64,000 nucleotides of DNA from positions 389,958 through 453,957 of the forward strand of contig NC_018233.1 in assembly GCF_000227135.1 (NCBI RefSeq), given 5' to 3'. Source of the stretch: Leishmania donovani (taxonomy: Eukaryota > Euglenozoa > Kinetoplastea > Trypanosomatida > Trypanosomatidae). The notes beneath the pieces are model-generated. The model saw nothing but the letters and a program-made list of their open reading frames with translations, ran no database searches and was not told the DNA's origin. Below, in pieces: positions 39,401 to 48,979 of the stretch; positions within the stretch are counted from its first letter, which is position 1; each line of letters begins with the position of its first letter. The translations under genes were made by a program, and so were the position numbers.

Positions 39401-39576
39401 ACGGCTCTGCGACGGCGAAGAAGTCGGGCGGCACATCGAAGCAGAAGCATCGGTACGCCTACGTGTCGGACGTGGCGCCGCACAGGTCGTGCATCAAGGC
39501 GCGCCCACGCAACGCGGACAACTTCGGCCGCCGGGTGACATTCTGCAGCGCTGACACGGAGTTTGGCGTCTTCTAG
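36487..39576 (+). CDS. Leucine-rich repeat protein with N-myristoylation motif and GRDP-like motifs (1029 aa)
   Basis: The N-terminus is MGCKNSSHT. Gly2 with Ser6 fits N-myristoylation, and Cys3 would allow dual acylation, so membrane attachment (often flagellar or plasma membrane in trypanosomatids) is likely. Residues ~70-430 are leucine-rich repeats (LRLSNNRLYAL, LRELDIDHNRF, LEELDVGNN, LEELDLSENENL) with an acidic insert near 310-325. Residues ~535-600 and ~880-900 contain PPLDVMIIHYAQLTVHPLKY and IIFMLHAHRTSHLKYY. These resemble the strand-His-x-His-x-Pro-Tyr motif of glycine-rich-domain-protein (GRDP/DUF1399) modules. No kinase or GTPase domain is seen. The acylation motif selects ATG 36487 over the longer open frame from 36352. 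Confidence 0.88.
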   Translation: MGCKNSSHTMSGSSSVAGTAPGAIEDAGSSSPVFGSGVHVGRSGNVDLSGRDLDVLGPQMVHMINEDELHRTATSLRLSNNRLYALAKELPLLSNLRELDIDHNRFQRFPEVLVRLPRLWRINASFNPIDSVRGFDVLPRLLSLRSLTVRDCSLKEIPMAVIQCEVLEELDVGNNPEIKITGVALHRLKRLKKLGVANCNLGGRTLPNAIKRMRLTSLDISGNAFTFTDPNFFGRSMPHSLIELHLVGMNLTAPPAVVALLKKLKFLDLAENPIETLDVLAGRVVKRLHHVASNGTVATAGTNGFSDAPAEEEDDFEEDETSTHASGGVASAVTSRVSLSKASREGIVSHVTQPIPLKRLSLRACNFRMVPKYFHKLDQLEELDLSENENLDDPNMTLFSLQSLVTLNIVGCPFAEDPSQSRNEWFDIGKLRNLRNIQWEVWKSEHNMSPYRTKIPIELCALRLRTLNEVQLRRNLFTGDIIETVINLLSDGYFKVDLSVDEMILHTHVAAVKAFTEGERFFFPKTITEVPNLKCGVDPASLGQVHLKIALSRYIFFLAIQAANYDAVIIPPLDVMIIHYAQLTVHPLKYRTDCEAVCGRILDCNYRTFFAEQKKHQAEAKSVVDASRRIWNLMVRSAQRDLAWLRYDFWDKRLRASAADGAAGAAFSGEHTAIPKTLPLLVGKTTAEVTQDWQSMMSIDSAHDLAGVLDQAITSHFSEKGVEDFGASIQQFYEINRCFLCHEDSLWKADLDWNRYVKFLTLYAYRCAVLEGDTAYVVEPVADEEGNLVAPDRTTSMLGKHYDSMNNRSFDDAGKYLPKPQDGGQKGPPNIVSENQAESSGVPQTRTASGFARRSLSTLQKASKSNKRLTMVRQLEGNPVPTIGIIFMLHAHRTSHLKYYQSMSLFAIENVDVVWGAAGYGILKQMQGAWMALYDEAYVSENKEMLFSYLVQNGVLMPTSDPCDAANTVAGDGSATAKKSGGTSKQKHRYAYVSDVAPHRSCIKARPRNADNFGRRVTFCSADTEFGVF

Positions 39577-41920
39577 TCGGGGGGAGGGGGGCCGGAGAGA
39601 AGCGAGCGTGTCAGTGCACGGGTGAGCGTGCGTGAGTGCCGCCCTTCACATCACCATCATCATGTTCGTGGCCTCCTCCCACCCGCCTCTCCCCGTCTCT
39701 CTCCCTTGCTCTCTCTTGCTGTGTCTGTGCCTGTGCCCTTGTTAGCTCTTGCCGACATTGTTTCTACTTCGCTATTCTCTCTTGGTGGTGATGGTGTTGG
39801 TGGTGGTGGTGGTGGGGGTGCGTCCGGCTGGCCGTCCTCCCCGCGCACTGCTCGACCGCCATCAACACAGGCATGTGTGCTCCGACGTCTTTCTCACCCT
39901 CCATTTCTCTGCCCTTCTCTCTAGGCGTGTGCGCACGCGACGACGAAGAACGTTGTCCGGCTCCTCCTCTTCTTCGGGGCTGCCTAGAAGGCGGCAGGGA
40001 CCTCCTCGCTTCCCTTCGCTTCCTTGACGGACCGCTTGATGGCGACTACTCCCCTAAAAACGAGTACCTGTCTGTGCCGCACACGTGCGGGCGTGCACCC
40101 TTCTCTTCTCCCTTCTCGTCGGTTTCGTATATATACTCTCCCTTTTTCCATCTGTGACTGTGTGTGTGTGTGTCGTTGTCGTTTTCGTTGTCGTTGTCGC
40201 TGCGAAGCAGCTCATGCATCATGCATCGTCACCTTCTTCCCCCTTCCACCTCCTCCTCTACTGATGCGTGAGTGGGCATGGCGCGTTTCTGGTGGACTCG
40301 GTGACGGTTGTCGCGAAAGTCAGCATGGACGTTGCCATGCCCCGTGGACTCTCTCCCCAGTCCTCTCCTCTCCTCGCAGGCCCATTCCTTCGTGCCTCGC
40401 GCCTCGCCCCTGCCATCGCGCGCTCTTACCATTGTGACGCCTGCCTGTGAAACGGCTTTCCTGTGTGATGACTGTGTTGCGTGCGTGCTTGTGCACATCA
40501 CGTCTTCTTGCGTGCCTGCCAGAGAGGGTACGGCCAGTGCCGTCGGGAAGACACGTGGGGAAGAAGTGGTGGTGGGGGGGGGGAACGGCTGATAGCGAAC
40601 ACGACAGACATACAGAGGACACGTCTGTGAGCGGCTGGGCAGGAATCAAGCCAGTCGGAGAGGAAGCGGATCAGCAAGGAGAGGAGAGGAGAGGTGGTGG
40701 CGGTGGCGGCGGTCCTTGGGCAGGGGACGGCGCGTGGTGGATCACACAGAGCAAGGAAAGATTGATGGGCGGATGATCTATAGCTGCACGCGCCTCCTCG
40801 TGATGCTCGCGTGTGAGCCATGGCGCGCCTGTGCGCAGTCCCGAAGAGGAGAGGAGCGAGACAGCGGCGACGCGTTGCAGTAAGCGATAATCGTAGCGTG
40901 TGCGTGCGTCTATCGGTGTACGAGTTGACGGAACTCTCTTGGTCGCATGATGGGCTGATGTGAACATCGTAACAGACGCTGCGTGGAATGGGTGAGCTTC
41001 CGCGTGTGCGTGCGTGCGTGTGTCGCTTTACCGAGCGGCGTACAGTTGGAAAGGAAAAGATCGCGATGGCTGGCGCGCAAGCATCCAGCAGACCGTGGGA
41101 AACGCGAGAGAGGGAGGGGGAGGGCCGAAGTGGCGGGGGTGCGCTCGCTTCTCCACCACACGCCACCCCGCGTGCCGTCACCTCCCTCCTCCTCCGTCCC
41201 CCCCTCTCTTCGCCGCGCTCCCTCACACCTTTTGTCTGTCTCTATCGAACTCCTTATCACCTCAGCCCCGACAGCAACAGCCGCAAGGTGGAGCACTTGC
41301 ACCGCAGTTCTGCAAGGCCGCCTCCACGAGTGTCGTGTGTGGATGGCGAGCGGTGGGTGCCCACTTCTTCAGAGAGACCGCAAGACGCCAAGGAGAGAGC
41401 TACCGTTTCCATCCGCGCCGGCGCGCACTGCCGCTCTCCGACCTCCTCCTCTCTCGCTCCGACCAAGAAGGCACGCGGCAGCTGCTCTTGGTGAATGCCA
41501 GTTCCTCGTCGTACACAACCCTCCTTTTCTTCCCACCCCCGCCTCCTCCCCTTTCCCTCTCCGGCTGATGCCGGCAACGCGAACAGAAAGGTGCGCCGAT
41601 CTCCGCTTACCGACGCACGCGAGCATCGACCGGTGCGTAGCTTTACTTGCTTTCTCTTTCTTCGTTCTACCTCCCTTAGAATCTCTCCGTGATCTGCCGC
41701 TGCCGTGCTCGCACACGTGACCGCACGTGCCGTTGTCGGGCACAACTGTCTTTCCTGCATCTCTCTCTCTCTCTCTCGCTGTGTGTGTGTGTGTGCGTGT
41801 GTGTCTTCAAGGACTGTGTGCGCTCTGCCCGAACCCCCTTCCACTGCCTCGGCCCCTCCTCCATCTGTCGTCGTGCTTCTCCTCCGTTTTCACAGCTCCA
41901 CCCGGGTGCACGCAGGCGGA
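39577..41920. other. Long intergenic spacer (2.3 kb)
   Basis: I find no gene here although several short frames overlap. It contains a GGT-rich tract (39784-39820), a G run (40570-40581), CT-rich tracts (41180-41215, 41525-41565), a CT microsatellite (41759-41777) running into a GT tract (41780-41802), and a good acceptor just before the next gene. Confidence 0.55.
41831..41895 (+). promoter_or_regulatory. Candidate trans-splice acceptor for the 41921 gene
   Basis: A 60-nt pyrimidine-rich tract without internal AG ends TTTTCACAG, with AG at 41894-41895. The 5' UTR would be 25 nt. It excludes the open frame upstream of ATG 41921. Confidence 0.55.
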
Positions 41921-44900
41921 ATGCGCAGCTCCGTGTCGGTGACTCCGTCGCGCCGCCCGAAGCGGCCCAACGCCGGTGCTTCCATCTCGCCTTCTCGCAC
42001 GTCGCTCTCGCGCGGCGCCTCGCCTGCCAAATCCCCGGCAGTGCTCCGCGAGAGGGGCCGCAGCGTGTCACCGTCCGTGAAGAAGGGAATTCGTCCAGGC
42101 ATCGCCGATGATGCGGCGGCGGTGCACAAGGGGAGTGGTGCGGCGTACCCCAACGCCGGCCACGCTACCAGCAGCACAGCGTCACCGTCCGTAACGGGCG
42201 GCTCGCTCTCGCACTTCGCGCAGGACGGGAGGCGCCTTGAGCCGAACACATGCGAGACGACCTTCAGCTTCCACGGCCAGTATGAGCACATCGCGGTGGC
42301 GCATCGCACAGCAACACTGTGGTGCGCCAACACCGCAACCGGCGCCATGGACCTCTACAGCTGCGTCACGGGCCAGTTTGTTACCTCGCTTCTCCCACTC
42401 CACGAGGAGGTGGTAGCGCGGCGGGCGGAGCTGTCGGAGCTGCCGCTGAGTGCGCCGAGCGCCAAGGGCACCAACGGCAGCGCCAAGGGTGCCACGGGCG
42501 GGTTGCTTGGCTCTCACTGGGGCTCCACGGCACTCACTCCTCGCAGTCGTGGACTCGTTCCCACGGGAGGAGGGCGGCGGCTCTCAACGCTATCATCCAC
42601 CAGCGCCGCAGCCCATCACCATCGCACGGCGTCTAACAGCCTCTCGGCGTCCAGCCTTGCCTCCGCGTGGGCGCGCGTGCCTGAGGGCGACCTTCGCGCC
42701 ACCGCCCTATGCGCCACCGCCACGCACATGTGGGTCGGTTATACCAATGGCACCGTCGCCGTCTACGACGCGCTTCTTCTCAAGCTCGTCACTTTCGGTC
42801 GGCTGCACACCGACCGCATCGTGTCCATCGTCGCGCTTTTCAACGGCCAGACGGTGTCCGCCTCCACGGACGGCCTCTTGATTCTGTGGGATACAGAGCA
42901 AGGTGGCTTCGAGGCGGTAACACGGGTGACGGTGCTGCTGGACGCCGTCCGCGAAGGCGCGGGGGCGCTGTGTGCTATGGCTTCCATTTCACCCGCCACG
43001 CGCGTGTGCTGCGGGTTCGAGTCGGGTGTCATCTATAACGTCCGTATCGCGAGCCGGCCGCAGGAGCAGACCGCGCCGCAGTCAGTGCGTGGCCACCACG
43101 GGCGAGTGAACGACATGGCGGTCGTGCGTGATGTGCTCTTTACTGCCGCGGAGGACAACACCGTGTGCGCGTGGCACTGCGGTGGCGCCGCCGGCGCGCG
43201 CGGTGCGCAGCGTCTCGACGGCGGCGACGGGGGCGGGTCCGCGCCATCGAACCCCTTCCTGAGGGCGGCTCGCGATGCCGGCCACGCACGGTTTGGGCCT
43301 CACATGGGCGGCAGCGTGAGGATGCTGAAGCGCATCCCCGTCAGACCGTGTGTGCGGTGCCTCCTGGCGGAGGAGCAGACGCGCAGCGTCTGGGTAGCGT
43401 ACGCGGACGGCCTCGTGGAGCGCTGGAGTGCCAACCCAGATGACGACTACGGCGTGGAGGAGGTGGTGGAGAACGCGCTCGCAGCATCGCTGTCGGCCGG
43501 CAACGGCGGCGTGCGCGCTCTTCTCTCACTGAGCGTGGTGCAGACGATGCAGTGGCTTGCTTTGTCCAGCAACGGCGTAAACAAGGTCTGGTATGGGCAC
43601 AGGAACACCTTAGAGATCGACCTGGCGCACTCCATTTCGACGCTGGCGCAGGTGGTGGAGCAGGACACTGTGGACGCTGCGGCGTGGCGGGAGCGGGTCA
43701 ACCTACTGAAGCAGAAAGAACTGGAGCGAAAGCAGAAGTACGTGTGCATCCTGGAACAGCTGAGCGAGCAGCGGGTGCTGCTGCGCCACTACGACATGTG
43801 GAAGCGCTCCGTTCTCTTCTTCGGTACGCGGCGTAGGCGAGTCGCGGCGATCGCCGACACGCTCGAGAAGAAGTCACGCCTGCAGCTGGCTCGACGCTTC
43901 TTTAACAAGTGGGGGTCCTTCTACGACGCCCAGCAGCGACACATGCGCGTCTACGTGCTCTCCATGGCCCTCTCCCGCGCCACAGAGCAGCAGCAGCTGC
44001 AGGGCTACTTCCTGCGGTGGCAGTCGTACCTCGTCCATCGTCAGGTGCGTCGGAAAGCGGCGAAAAGCGCGCAGGTGCTCGCGCGCATGGTGAACGCCGC
44101 GATAATGGGCTCATGCTTCCACCGCTGGCGTGCAGCGGCAGCGGCGACCACGCGACGGCAGCGCGACCGCATCTCAGCCGAGCAGCTGGCGCTTCTCGCC
44201 AACAAGGCGCAGCGACAGGTGCTACAGCGGGTGCTGCGCCAGTGGGTGGCACACCACGACACGCAGAAAACGCTCCCGCGACAGGTGCCCACCGCTGCAG
44301 CGGAAGGAGCGCCTCGAGACGGGCTGCCGGTGCCGGAGACTTCGGCGCTGTCTCGCTTTGCTGCGCACTACGCCCAGCAGCAGCAGCAGCGCCGAGGACG
44401 CCAGGCTCTTCAGGTGTGGCGGCGCTGGACAAGGTGGCGCGCTCGGCAGGCGTCGCTCGCGGCGGTAGCGGCCCTACGTGAACAGCAGCTTCTCCACGAG
44501 GCCCGTCAGCGCTTCTTTCTCCGCTGGCGTCAGCGCGTGCATGCGCGGCATGTGGACGAAAACACACAGCAGCTGAAGATGCTCGAGGTGGAGCTGCGCC
44601 GCGCTGAGGCCGAGCACGGCGACATCTTTGAAAAGCTCCAGCTGCAGCGGCAGCTGGACCTCGTCCTCGAGCGGCAATCGGCGGAGGAGGCGCGCTTGGC
44701 GCAGATCAAAGAGCAGCTGGCCTCTGCCGAGCACACCTGCTCTGAACTGCGTGCGCGTCAGCTGCAGCGAACCATCGTTGGCAGCAACGGCGCGGCGCAC
44801 GCCGGTTCGTGCGGCAGCAGCTTAACGACCTCAAGTGGAGCGGCAACAGGTGCCTCCGCTGCTGTGGCGCCGGCAGACGCGTCGCGGCGCTCATCGGTGG

Positions 44901-45559
44901 CACGATTTGCTGGCACTGACACGGATCTCTCGCTGTCGACCACCAGCGAGGGCCTTCCGCTTGCCCAGCAACAGCAAGTGGTGCTGTCGGCCCTGAGCCG
45001 CGGCCACATGGCATCGAATGCCGCGTGGTACCGGTCGATGGTGGACCAGCAGCGCCTGTCGCCCATTGTGCTGTCGCACATGCCGACGGAGGAGGCCGTG
45101 CATCACGTCATGGGCCAACTGAAGGGCAACGTCGTTAACCTCTACACCGATCTGGCACTCTTTCGGCAGGTCAAGGATCGCCGGCGCGCCGGCACATCGG
45201 CGGTTGGCATTCTGCTTGAAGCCTTTGGGGAGGTGAAGCGGCTCATCGTGACTACGGTGCGTGGCACTTCGGCCAATGCAGCATCGGCGGCGGCGGCGCG
45301 CATGGGCGGCAAGGCTACGCGGTGGCCGCTCAGCATGGAGGCGCTGGACTGCATTCCGGTGCACCACTGCGCCACCGTGCTGAGCGCCATCAAGACACTG
45401 GTCGTCGCGTACGATCTCCTGCAGCCCGAGGACATGATCAGTGTGCAGACGACCTGCGAGGAGGTGGTCGTCAACGCCGACTGGATCTTCCTGATCGCGC
45501 GCGCCTGCTACCTGCGACGGAAGCCCGTGCCGCCCGCGAACAATCGGCAGCTTATCTAG
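41921..45559 (+). CDS. WD-repeat protein with Sfi1-like tryptophan repeats (1212 aa)
   Basis: Residues 1-80 are basic and Ser/Pro-rich (RSVSPSVKKG). Residues ~95-590 look like a WD beta-propeller, with MWVGYTNGTVAVYDA, TDRIVSIVALFNGQTVSAST followed by DGLLILWD, VNDMAVVRDVLFTAAEDNTV and SVWVAYADGLVERW. Residues ~620-880 are helical and carry a Trp at a regular interval: 627, 664, 700, 736, 775, 833 and 869 (steps 37, 36, 36, 39, 58, 36). The local pattern is FFNKWGSF, YFLRWQSY, CFHRWRAA, VLRQWVAH and FFLRWRQR. This is the style of Sfi1 repeats, which bind centrin along a long helix. Coiled coil follows to ~945, then a Ser/Ala-rich linker and a helical C-terminus. A basal-body or bilobe role is inferred. 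The start is set by the acceptor at 41895. Confidence 0.87.
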   Translation: MRSSVSVTPSRRPKRPNAGASISPSRTSLSRGASPAKSPAVLRERGRSVSPSVKKGIRPGIADDAAAVHKGSGAAYPNAGHATSSTASPSVTGGSLSHFAQDGRRLEPNTCETTFSFHGQYEHIAVAHRTATLWCANTATGAMDLYSCVTGQFVTSLLPLHEEVVARRAELSELPLSAPSAKGTNGSAKGATGGLLGSHWGSTALTPRSRGLVPTGGGRRLSTLSSTSAAAHHHRTASNSLSASSLASAWARVPEGDLRATALCATATHMWVGYTNGTVAVYDALLLKLVTFGRLHTDRIVSIVALFNGQTVSASTDGLLILWDTEQGGFEAVTRVTVLLDAVREGAGALCAMASISPATRVCCGFESGVIYNVRIASRPQEQTAPQSVRGHHGRVNDMAVVRDVLFTAAEDNTVCAWHCGGAAGARGAQRLDGGDGGGSAPSNPFLRAARDAGHARFGPHMGGSVRMLKRIPVRPCVRCLLAEEQTRSVWVAYADGLVERWSANPDDDYGVEEVVENALAASLSAGNGGVRALLSLSVVQTMQWLALSSNGVNKVWYGHRNTLEIDLAHSISTLAQVVEQDTVDAAAWRERVNLLKQKELERKQKYVCILEQLSEQRVLLRHYDMWKRSVLFFGTRRRRVAAIADTLEKKSRLQLARRFFNKWGSFYDAQQRHMRVYVLSMALSRATEQQQLQGYFLRWQSYLVHRQVRRKAAKSAQVLARMVNAAIMGSCFHRWRAAAAATTRRQRDRISAEQLALLANKAQRQVLQRVLRQWVAHHDTQKTLPRQVPTAAAEGAPRDGLPVPETSALSRFAAHYAQQQQQRRGRQALQVWRRWTRWRARQASLAAVAALREQQLLHEARQRFFLRWRQRVHARHVDENTQQLKMLEVELRRAEAEHGDIFEKLQLQRQLDLVLERQSAEEARLAQIKEQLASAEHTCSELRARQLQRTIVGSNGAAHAGSCGSSLTTSSGAATGASAAVAPADASRRSSVARFAGTDTDLSLSTTSEGLPLAQQQQVVLSALSRGHMASNAAWYRSMVDQQRLSPIVLSHMPTEEAVHHVMGQLKGNVVNLYTDLALFRQVKDRRRAGTSAVGILLEAFGEVKRLIVTTVRGTSANAASAAAARMGGKATRWPLSMEALDCIPVHHCATVLSAIKTLVVAYDLLQPEDMISVQTTCEEVVVNADWIFLIARACYLRRKPVPPANNRQLI

Positions 45560-46460
45560 ACATGAAACTTGGGCAGGTGTGTGTGTGTGTGCATGGAAGT
45601 GAGCCGGCCATCAACATGGCTCGCGTCTCTTCCTCCCTCCCTCCTCCCCCCGCGCACACACACACACACACGCGCCTGCCCACTCATCATTTTGCTGTGT
45701 AACATCTTTAGAGGCGGAGTTCTTTGTCCCATTCCTCGCCTTCGACTTCTTGTGCGGCCCGCTACTTCACGGCGCGTCGTTCGCGTGCTCGGCTGTTTCC
45801 ATGTCTCGGGTGTATATAGGGGGTGCCAGAAAGAGAAGTGGTCGCATCTACGGCGTGTATGTGTGAGTGTACAGTAGCAGCGGCATCGCGTAGTGAACGA
45901 CAGCGGGCTGATATCGTGCGTAGAGGGCTGGTGGCGAGCACCAGCACCTCTCGGGCTCATTTTTGCTCTCCCTCCTTCCGACTTCAGTGGCCCGCTATCA
46001 CCTTACCCAAGCCGCTCCACGACAGCGGACATCAGATTGCCCCCCCCTCTCTTTTGCCCACCTCCCTTGCCGCCGCCGCCTCCTCGTGTAAGAGGTGTGG
46101 GGTGGGATGGGGTGGGATGGTGGGGGGGGCCGCGAAGCTGCGCAGCGGCAAAATGCCGAGTCAGTGGCGATGGAGCCAGGTGGCGTGGCATCGCTCCGCT
46201 CTTCCTCTTCTTCCTTGTGTTGCACCACCTCCTTCCCCCCTCCCGCTCGAATCGGCGGCGACCATCCTCCTCCGCTGAGCTCCAGCCCTGCCGCTGCGGT
46301 GCCGGCGGTGCGGGTCTCTTCTACTGGCTGCTTGACAGTCTCTTCAGCCCATCCCTTCTCTGTCCTCCGTCCCCCACGGCGCCTCATTCTCTCTACTCCA
46401 GCTCTCCGTGTGCCGCTCACGAGCGTGGCGCCTGCGTGCATCGGCTGACGAGCGGCAGAG
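45560..46460. other. Intergenic spacer (0.9 kb)
   Basis: No gene seen. GT tract (45577-45590), CA tract (45654-45672), a GGGAT-type direct repeat near 46099-46122 with a following G run, and CT-rich stretches at 46198-46245 that may act as acceptor tract. Confidence 0.55.
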
Positions 46461-46928
46461 ATGCACTACACCACCGTCCTCGCCGTTGCTGCGCCACTGG
46501 CATCCATTGCTCTGTGCGTGTGCGCCGGTGTAAAGGATGGGGCGGCGCACTCGCTTTTCCTTGCCGCAGCAACGTTCTTCAGCGGCGTCGTCATGTGGCT
46601 GCGCTCCCGCTACATCGCCGCCCTGTACCTGAACGAGCTTCAGGCACGGAGGCAGCACTTCACGGACTCCTTGCGTCGACGATTCGGTGACGGCGGCGCC
46701 GCGGCTGCGGTGCGAGAGGCTAGCGCTCAGCGCGATGATGCCCGAGCTGCCGAGGCGTATGCCGCGCCCTCGCCTTTGTCACGGCCGCCGCGGACAGTGG
46801 CGCGTGTCTCACCCGTGCTGCCAGCCTTCCTGGCGTGCTGCTTGTTCTTGATAAGCATCCTTTCCACCATCTCCGCCGCCCTACACGCCATTTTATATGT
46901 GCGAAGCCTCGAGACGGAGCAGCCGTGA
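46461..46928 (+). CDS. Small hypothetical multi-pass membrane protein (155 aa)
   Basis: I do not recognise a family. Three hydrophobic segments are visible: ~4-24 (VLAVAAPLASIALCVCAGV), ~29-55 (LFLAAATFFSGVVMWL then Arg-flanked) and ~117-146 (VLPAFLACCLFLISILSTIS). Between the second and third lies a hydrophilic, Ala/Arg-rich loop (~58-112) that probably faces the cytosol. The first segment could be a signal anchor. The gene is supported by ATG context after a pyrimidine-rich leader, GC-rich third positions and the coherent hydrophobic pattern. It is short, so chance is not fully excluded. No organelle signal is evident. Confidence 0.65.
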   Translation: MHYTTVLAVAAPLASIALCVCAGVKDGAAHSLFLAAATFFSGVVMWLRSRYIAALYLNELQARRQHFTDSLRRRFGDGGAAAAVREASAQRDDARAAEAYAAPSPLSRPPRTVARVSPVLPAFLACCLFLISILSTISAALHAILYVRSLETEQP

Positions 46929-47473
46929 CTCCGTGCGAGATAGAGGAGAGAGAGAGGGCGTGTTGCTGAGCTGGCCGGGAACCCCGAGGACGTGTGCGAA
47001 GTCGTGAGTGTGCACGCACGCCCGCGTTTCTTCTTCGTTGAACCACAAGGAAACAAAGGAGGAGGGGGAGGGAGCTGAGGTCGGAAGCCGACCCGCTCAT
47101 CATCGTGGGTGCGTGTCACACAACATCTCTCCTCGGTTTGACTTCCCACCCACGCCATGACGCGCACCGGCGTGGGTGAGAAGAGGTGGCGGTGGGGCGA
47201 CACTGCACGGCTGCGGCAGCGCCGTCCTGCTTCTTGTCTTTCGTCCCTCGCACTGCTGCTCTCGCCCTTCCTCCCTCTCTCCCCTGTCGCTTAACACCGC
47301 TCGCTGCCTGCGCAGCCTCCATCACGTGGGCGCGCGCATCGCCATCGAAGCGATTCAAGTAACGAGTGTGAAGGCCGCTGCTGAAGAGAGCTCTGCCCCC
47401 CCCCCCCCCGCCTCTCTCCCTCTCCCCTCCCGTGTTTACCTCGCATCAGCTCCGCGTCTTCGCTGCTGTCATA
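46929..47473. other. Intergenic spacer (0.5 kb)
   Basis: No gene seen. Ends in a long C/T tract that serves as the acceptor for the SET-domain gene. Confidence 0.6.
47391..47449 (+). promoter_or_regulatory. Candidate trans-splice acceptor for the SET/MYND gene
   Basis: A C run (47396-47409) merges into CT repeats with no AG until 47448-47449, giving a 24-nt 5' UTR. The position excludes the GTG-initiated extension at 47432. Confidence 0.6.
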
Positions 47474-48979
47474 ATGCCCCGGCTGCGCGCCGCTCGCGCC
47501 GCCTGGTATGCCGGCCAGGAGCTCGACACATACCTCCGCCAGCGCGCATGGCACTGGACAGTGAAGCGTAACTACGCCCTCGCGGCGGACTACTGCATTC
47601 GGCTACTGAACCGGCACCCGCAAGACACGCTGGGGCTCGTCCTCGGTGAGGTGTCAGGCCGCTACACCAGCCAAGATACCTTTGTATCCAAGTGCGCACA
47701 GGCACTGCAGGAGAGCTGTCAGCGTAAGGGTGTGGCCAGTGTAACGGAGCTGGTGCAGTGCACCTTGGTGACGAGGGCAGCCAACCCGCCCTCCTTGTCG
47801 ACAACGGCGTCTGCAAGCCTCACGCAACTCCCTTCCGCTGATGCCGTGCTGGCGCTGCAGGCCGATGAGGCTAAAAGGGAGGCGGATGCACGCGATACGG
47901 GAGCGCATACAGGTGGTCTCAAGGGTGAGTCTCTCTACGTGCACAATAGTGAACCGCCGGACTCCATCAACCAAGCGGTGCGGCGCTCCTGTCTACGCAG
48001 TGCGACGCCGCCGCTGGCAGAGCTGCTGGAGCCGGTGCAGTCGACCTACGGGCGGGGACTTTATGCGACGCGGCACATCCAGCCACGGAGCAGCATCCTG
48101 TGCGAGTCGCCGCTCCTCGTGCAGCGCTGCGATGACACGAAGTGCGCGCACTGCCTCGCGCCGCTGTCCGCCCGCCGCGGCAGCAGCATCACCGACACAG
48201 GCGCCAGCGACCCCCTCGCGTCTGGCGTGGCATGCCCGCACTGCCAGCATGAAACCTACTGCTCCGAGGACTGTAGAGATGCGGCGTGGGAGCAGTACCA
48301 TGTCTGCAGCTGCGCCTCCAGAAACCCCGAGCTAGCACAGTGGACTGAAGGCATGCGCGAGCTGCTACACCGCGGCGGCGCTGGAGCCGCATCAGCGGCG
48401 TCCGATGAGGCAGGCGTCGTTAACTCCGGCTCCGAGGCGCGCGCAGCACTGTCGTGCCTGACAGTAGCAAAGATATGCGCCATGGCAACCGTGCAGCAGG
48501 TCCACCCACTGAGTCTGCCGGGGATCTCGTGTCTGCGCGGCATCGCTGACTACGAGCCAGCAACAGCCCTCAGCGAGATTGGCGCTCTCGCAGTCGCCCT
48601 GAGCGCGGCGCTACGCCAGCCGAACCTGTACATGGAGGAGGTGCTGTCGCTCTTCGCACTGCTGCACATGAACGAGTTCTTCGCAGGGAGCGGCATCGCG
48701 GTCTACTCGGTGCTGAGCATGCTGAACCACAGCTGTGACCCGAACTGCGCCTTGGTGAGCGCGGCCAACTCGCCGGTGGCGGGCACACACGGATCGAGAA
48801 GGCACAAGAGTGCCATGGAGAAGCACCTCGTCGCGCTTCGGCCGATCCGCGACGGCGAGCAGCTATTTATTGACTACAACGCCGCCCTCACGACGAGGCT
48901 CGACTACGAGGAACGCAAGGCGCTCTGTGCGCAGCGGCACTTCGAGTGTTACTGCTCCCGCTGCATCCGCCGCGAATGA
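47474..48979 (+). CDS. SET/MYND-type (SMYD-like) methyltransferase (501 aa)
   Basis: Probable protein-lysine methyltransferase. Residues ~190-500 hold a SET domain split by a zinc finger, as in SMYD proteins. YGRGLYATRHIQPRS is the first SET motif. The Cys-rich insert (~222-285) runs KCAHCLAPL, CPHCQHETYCSEDC, then HVCSC, a MYND-type finger. MLNHSCDPNCAL (~416-427) is the substrate/cofactor motif, GEQLFIDYNA carries the catalytic-region Tyr, and the post-SET stretch HFECYCSRCIRR follows. Key residues look intact. The N-terminal ~140 residues look helical (TPR-like start, YALAADYCIRLLNRHPQDTL), which is unusual because SMYD proteins place TPR-like helices at the C-terminus. Substrate unknown. 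The start follows the acceptor at 47449. Confidence 0.9.
   Translation: MPRLRAARAAWYAGQELDTYLRQRAWHWTVKRNYALAADYCIRLLNRHPQDTLGLVLGEVSGRYTSQDTFVSKCAQALQESCQRKGVASVTELVQCTLVTRAANPPSLSTTASASLTQLPSADAVLALQADEAKREADARDTGAHTGGLKGESLYVHNSEPPDSINQAVRRSCLRSATPPLAELLEPVQSTYGRGLYATRHIQPRSSILCESPLLVQRCDDTKCAHCLAPLSARRGSSITDTGASDPLASGVACPHCQHETYCSEDCRDAAWEQYHVCSCASRNPELAQWTEGMRELLHRGGAGAASAASDEAGVVNSGSEARAALSCLTVAKICAMATVQQVHPLSLPGISCLRGIADYEPATALSEIGALAVALSAALRQPNLYMEEVLSLFALLHMNEFFAGSGIAVYSVLSMLNHSCDPNCALVSAANSPVAGTHGSRRHKSAMEKHLVALRPIRDGEQLFIDYNAALTTRLDYEERKALCAQRHFECYCSRCIRRE

Noticed and set aside
39622..41568. Several 100-185-codon + strand frames between the LRR and WD/Sfi1-like genes
   Set aside because: They overlap each other in all frames, have no motif and are rich in repeat-derived His, Ser, Pro and Arg.
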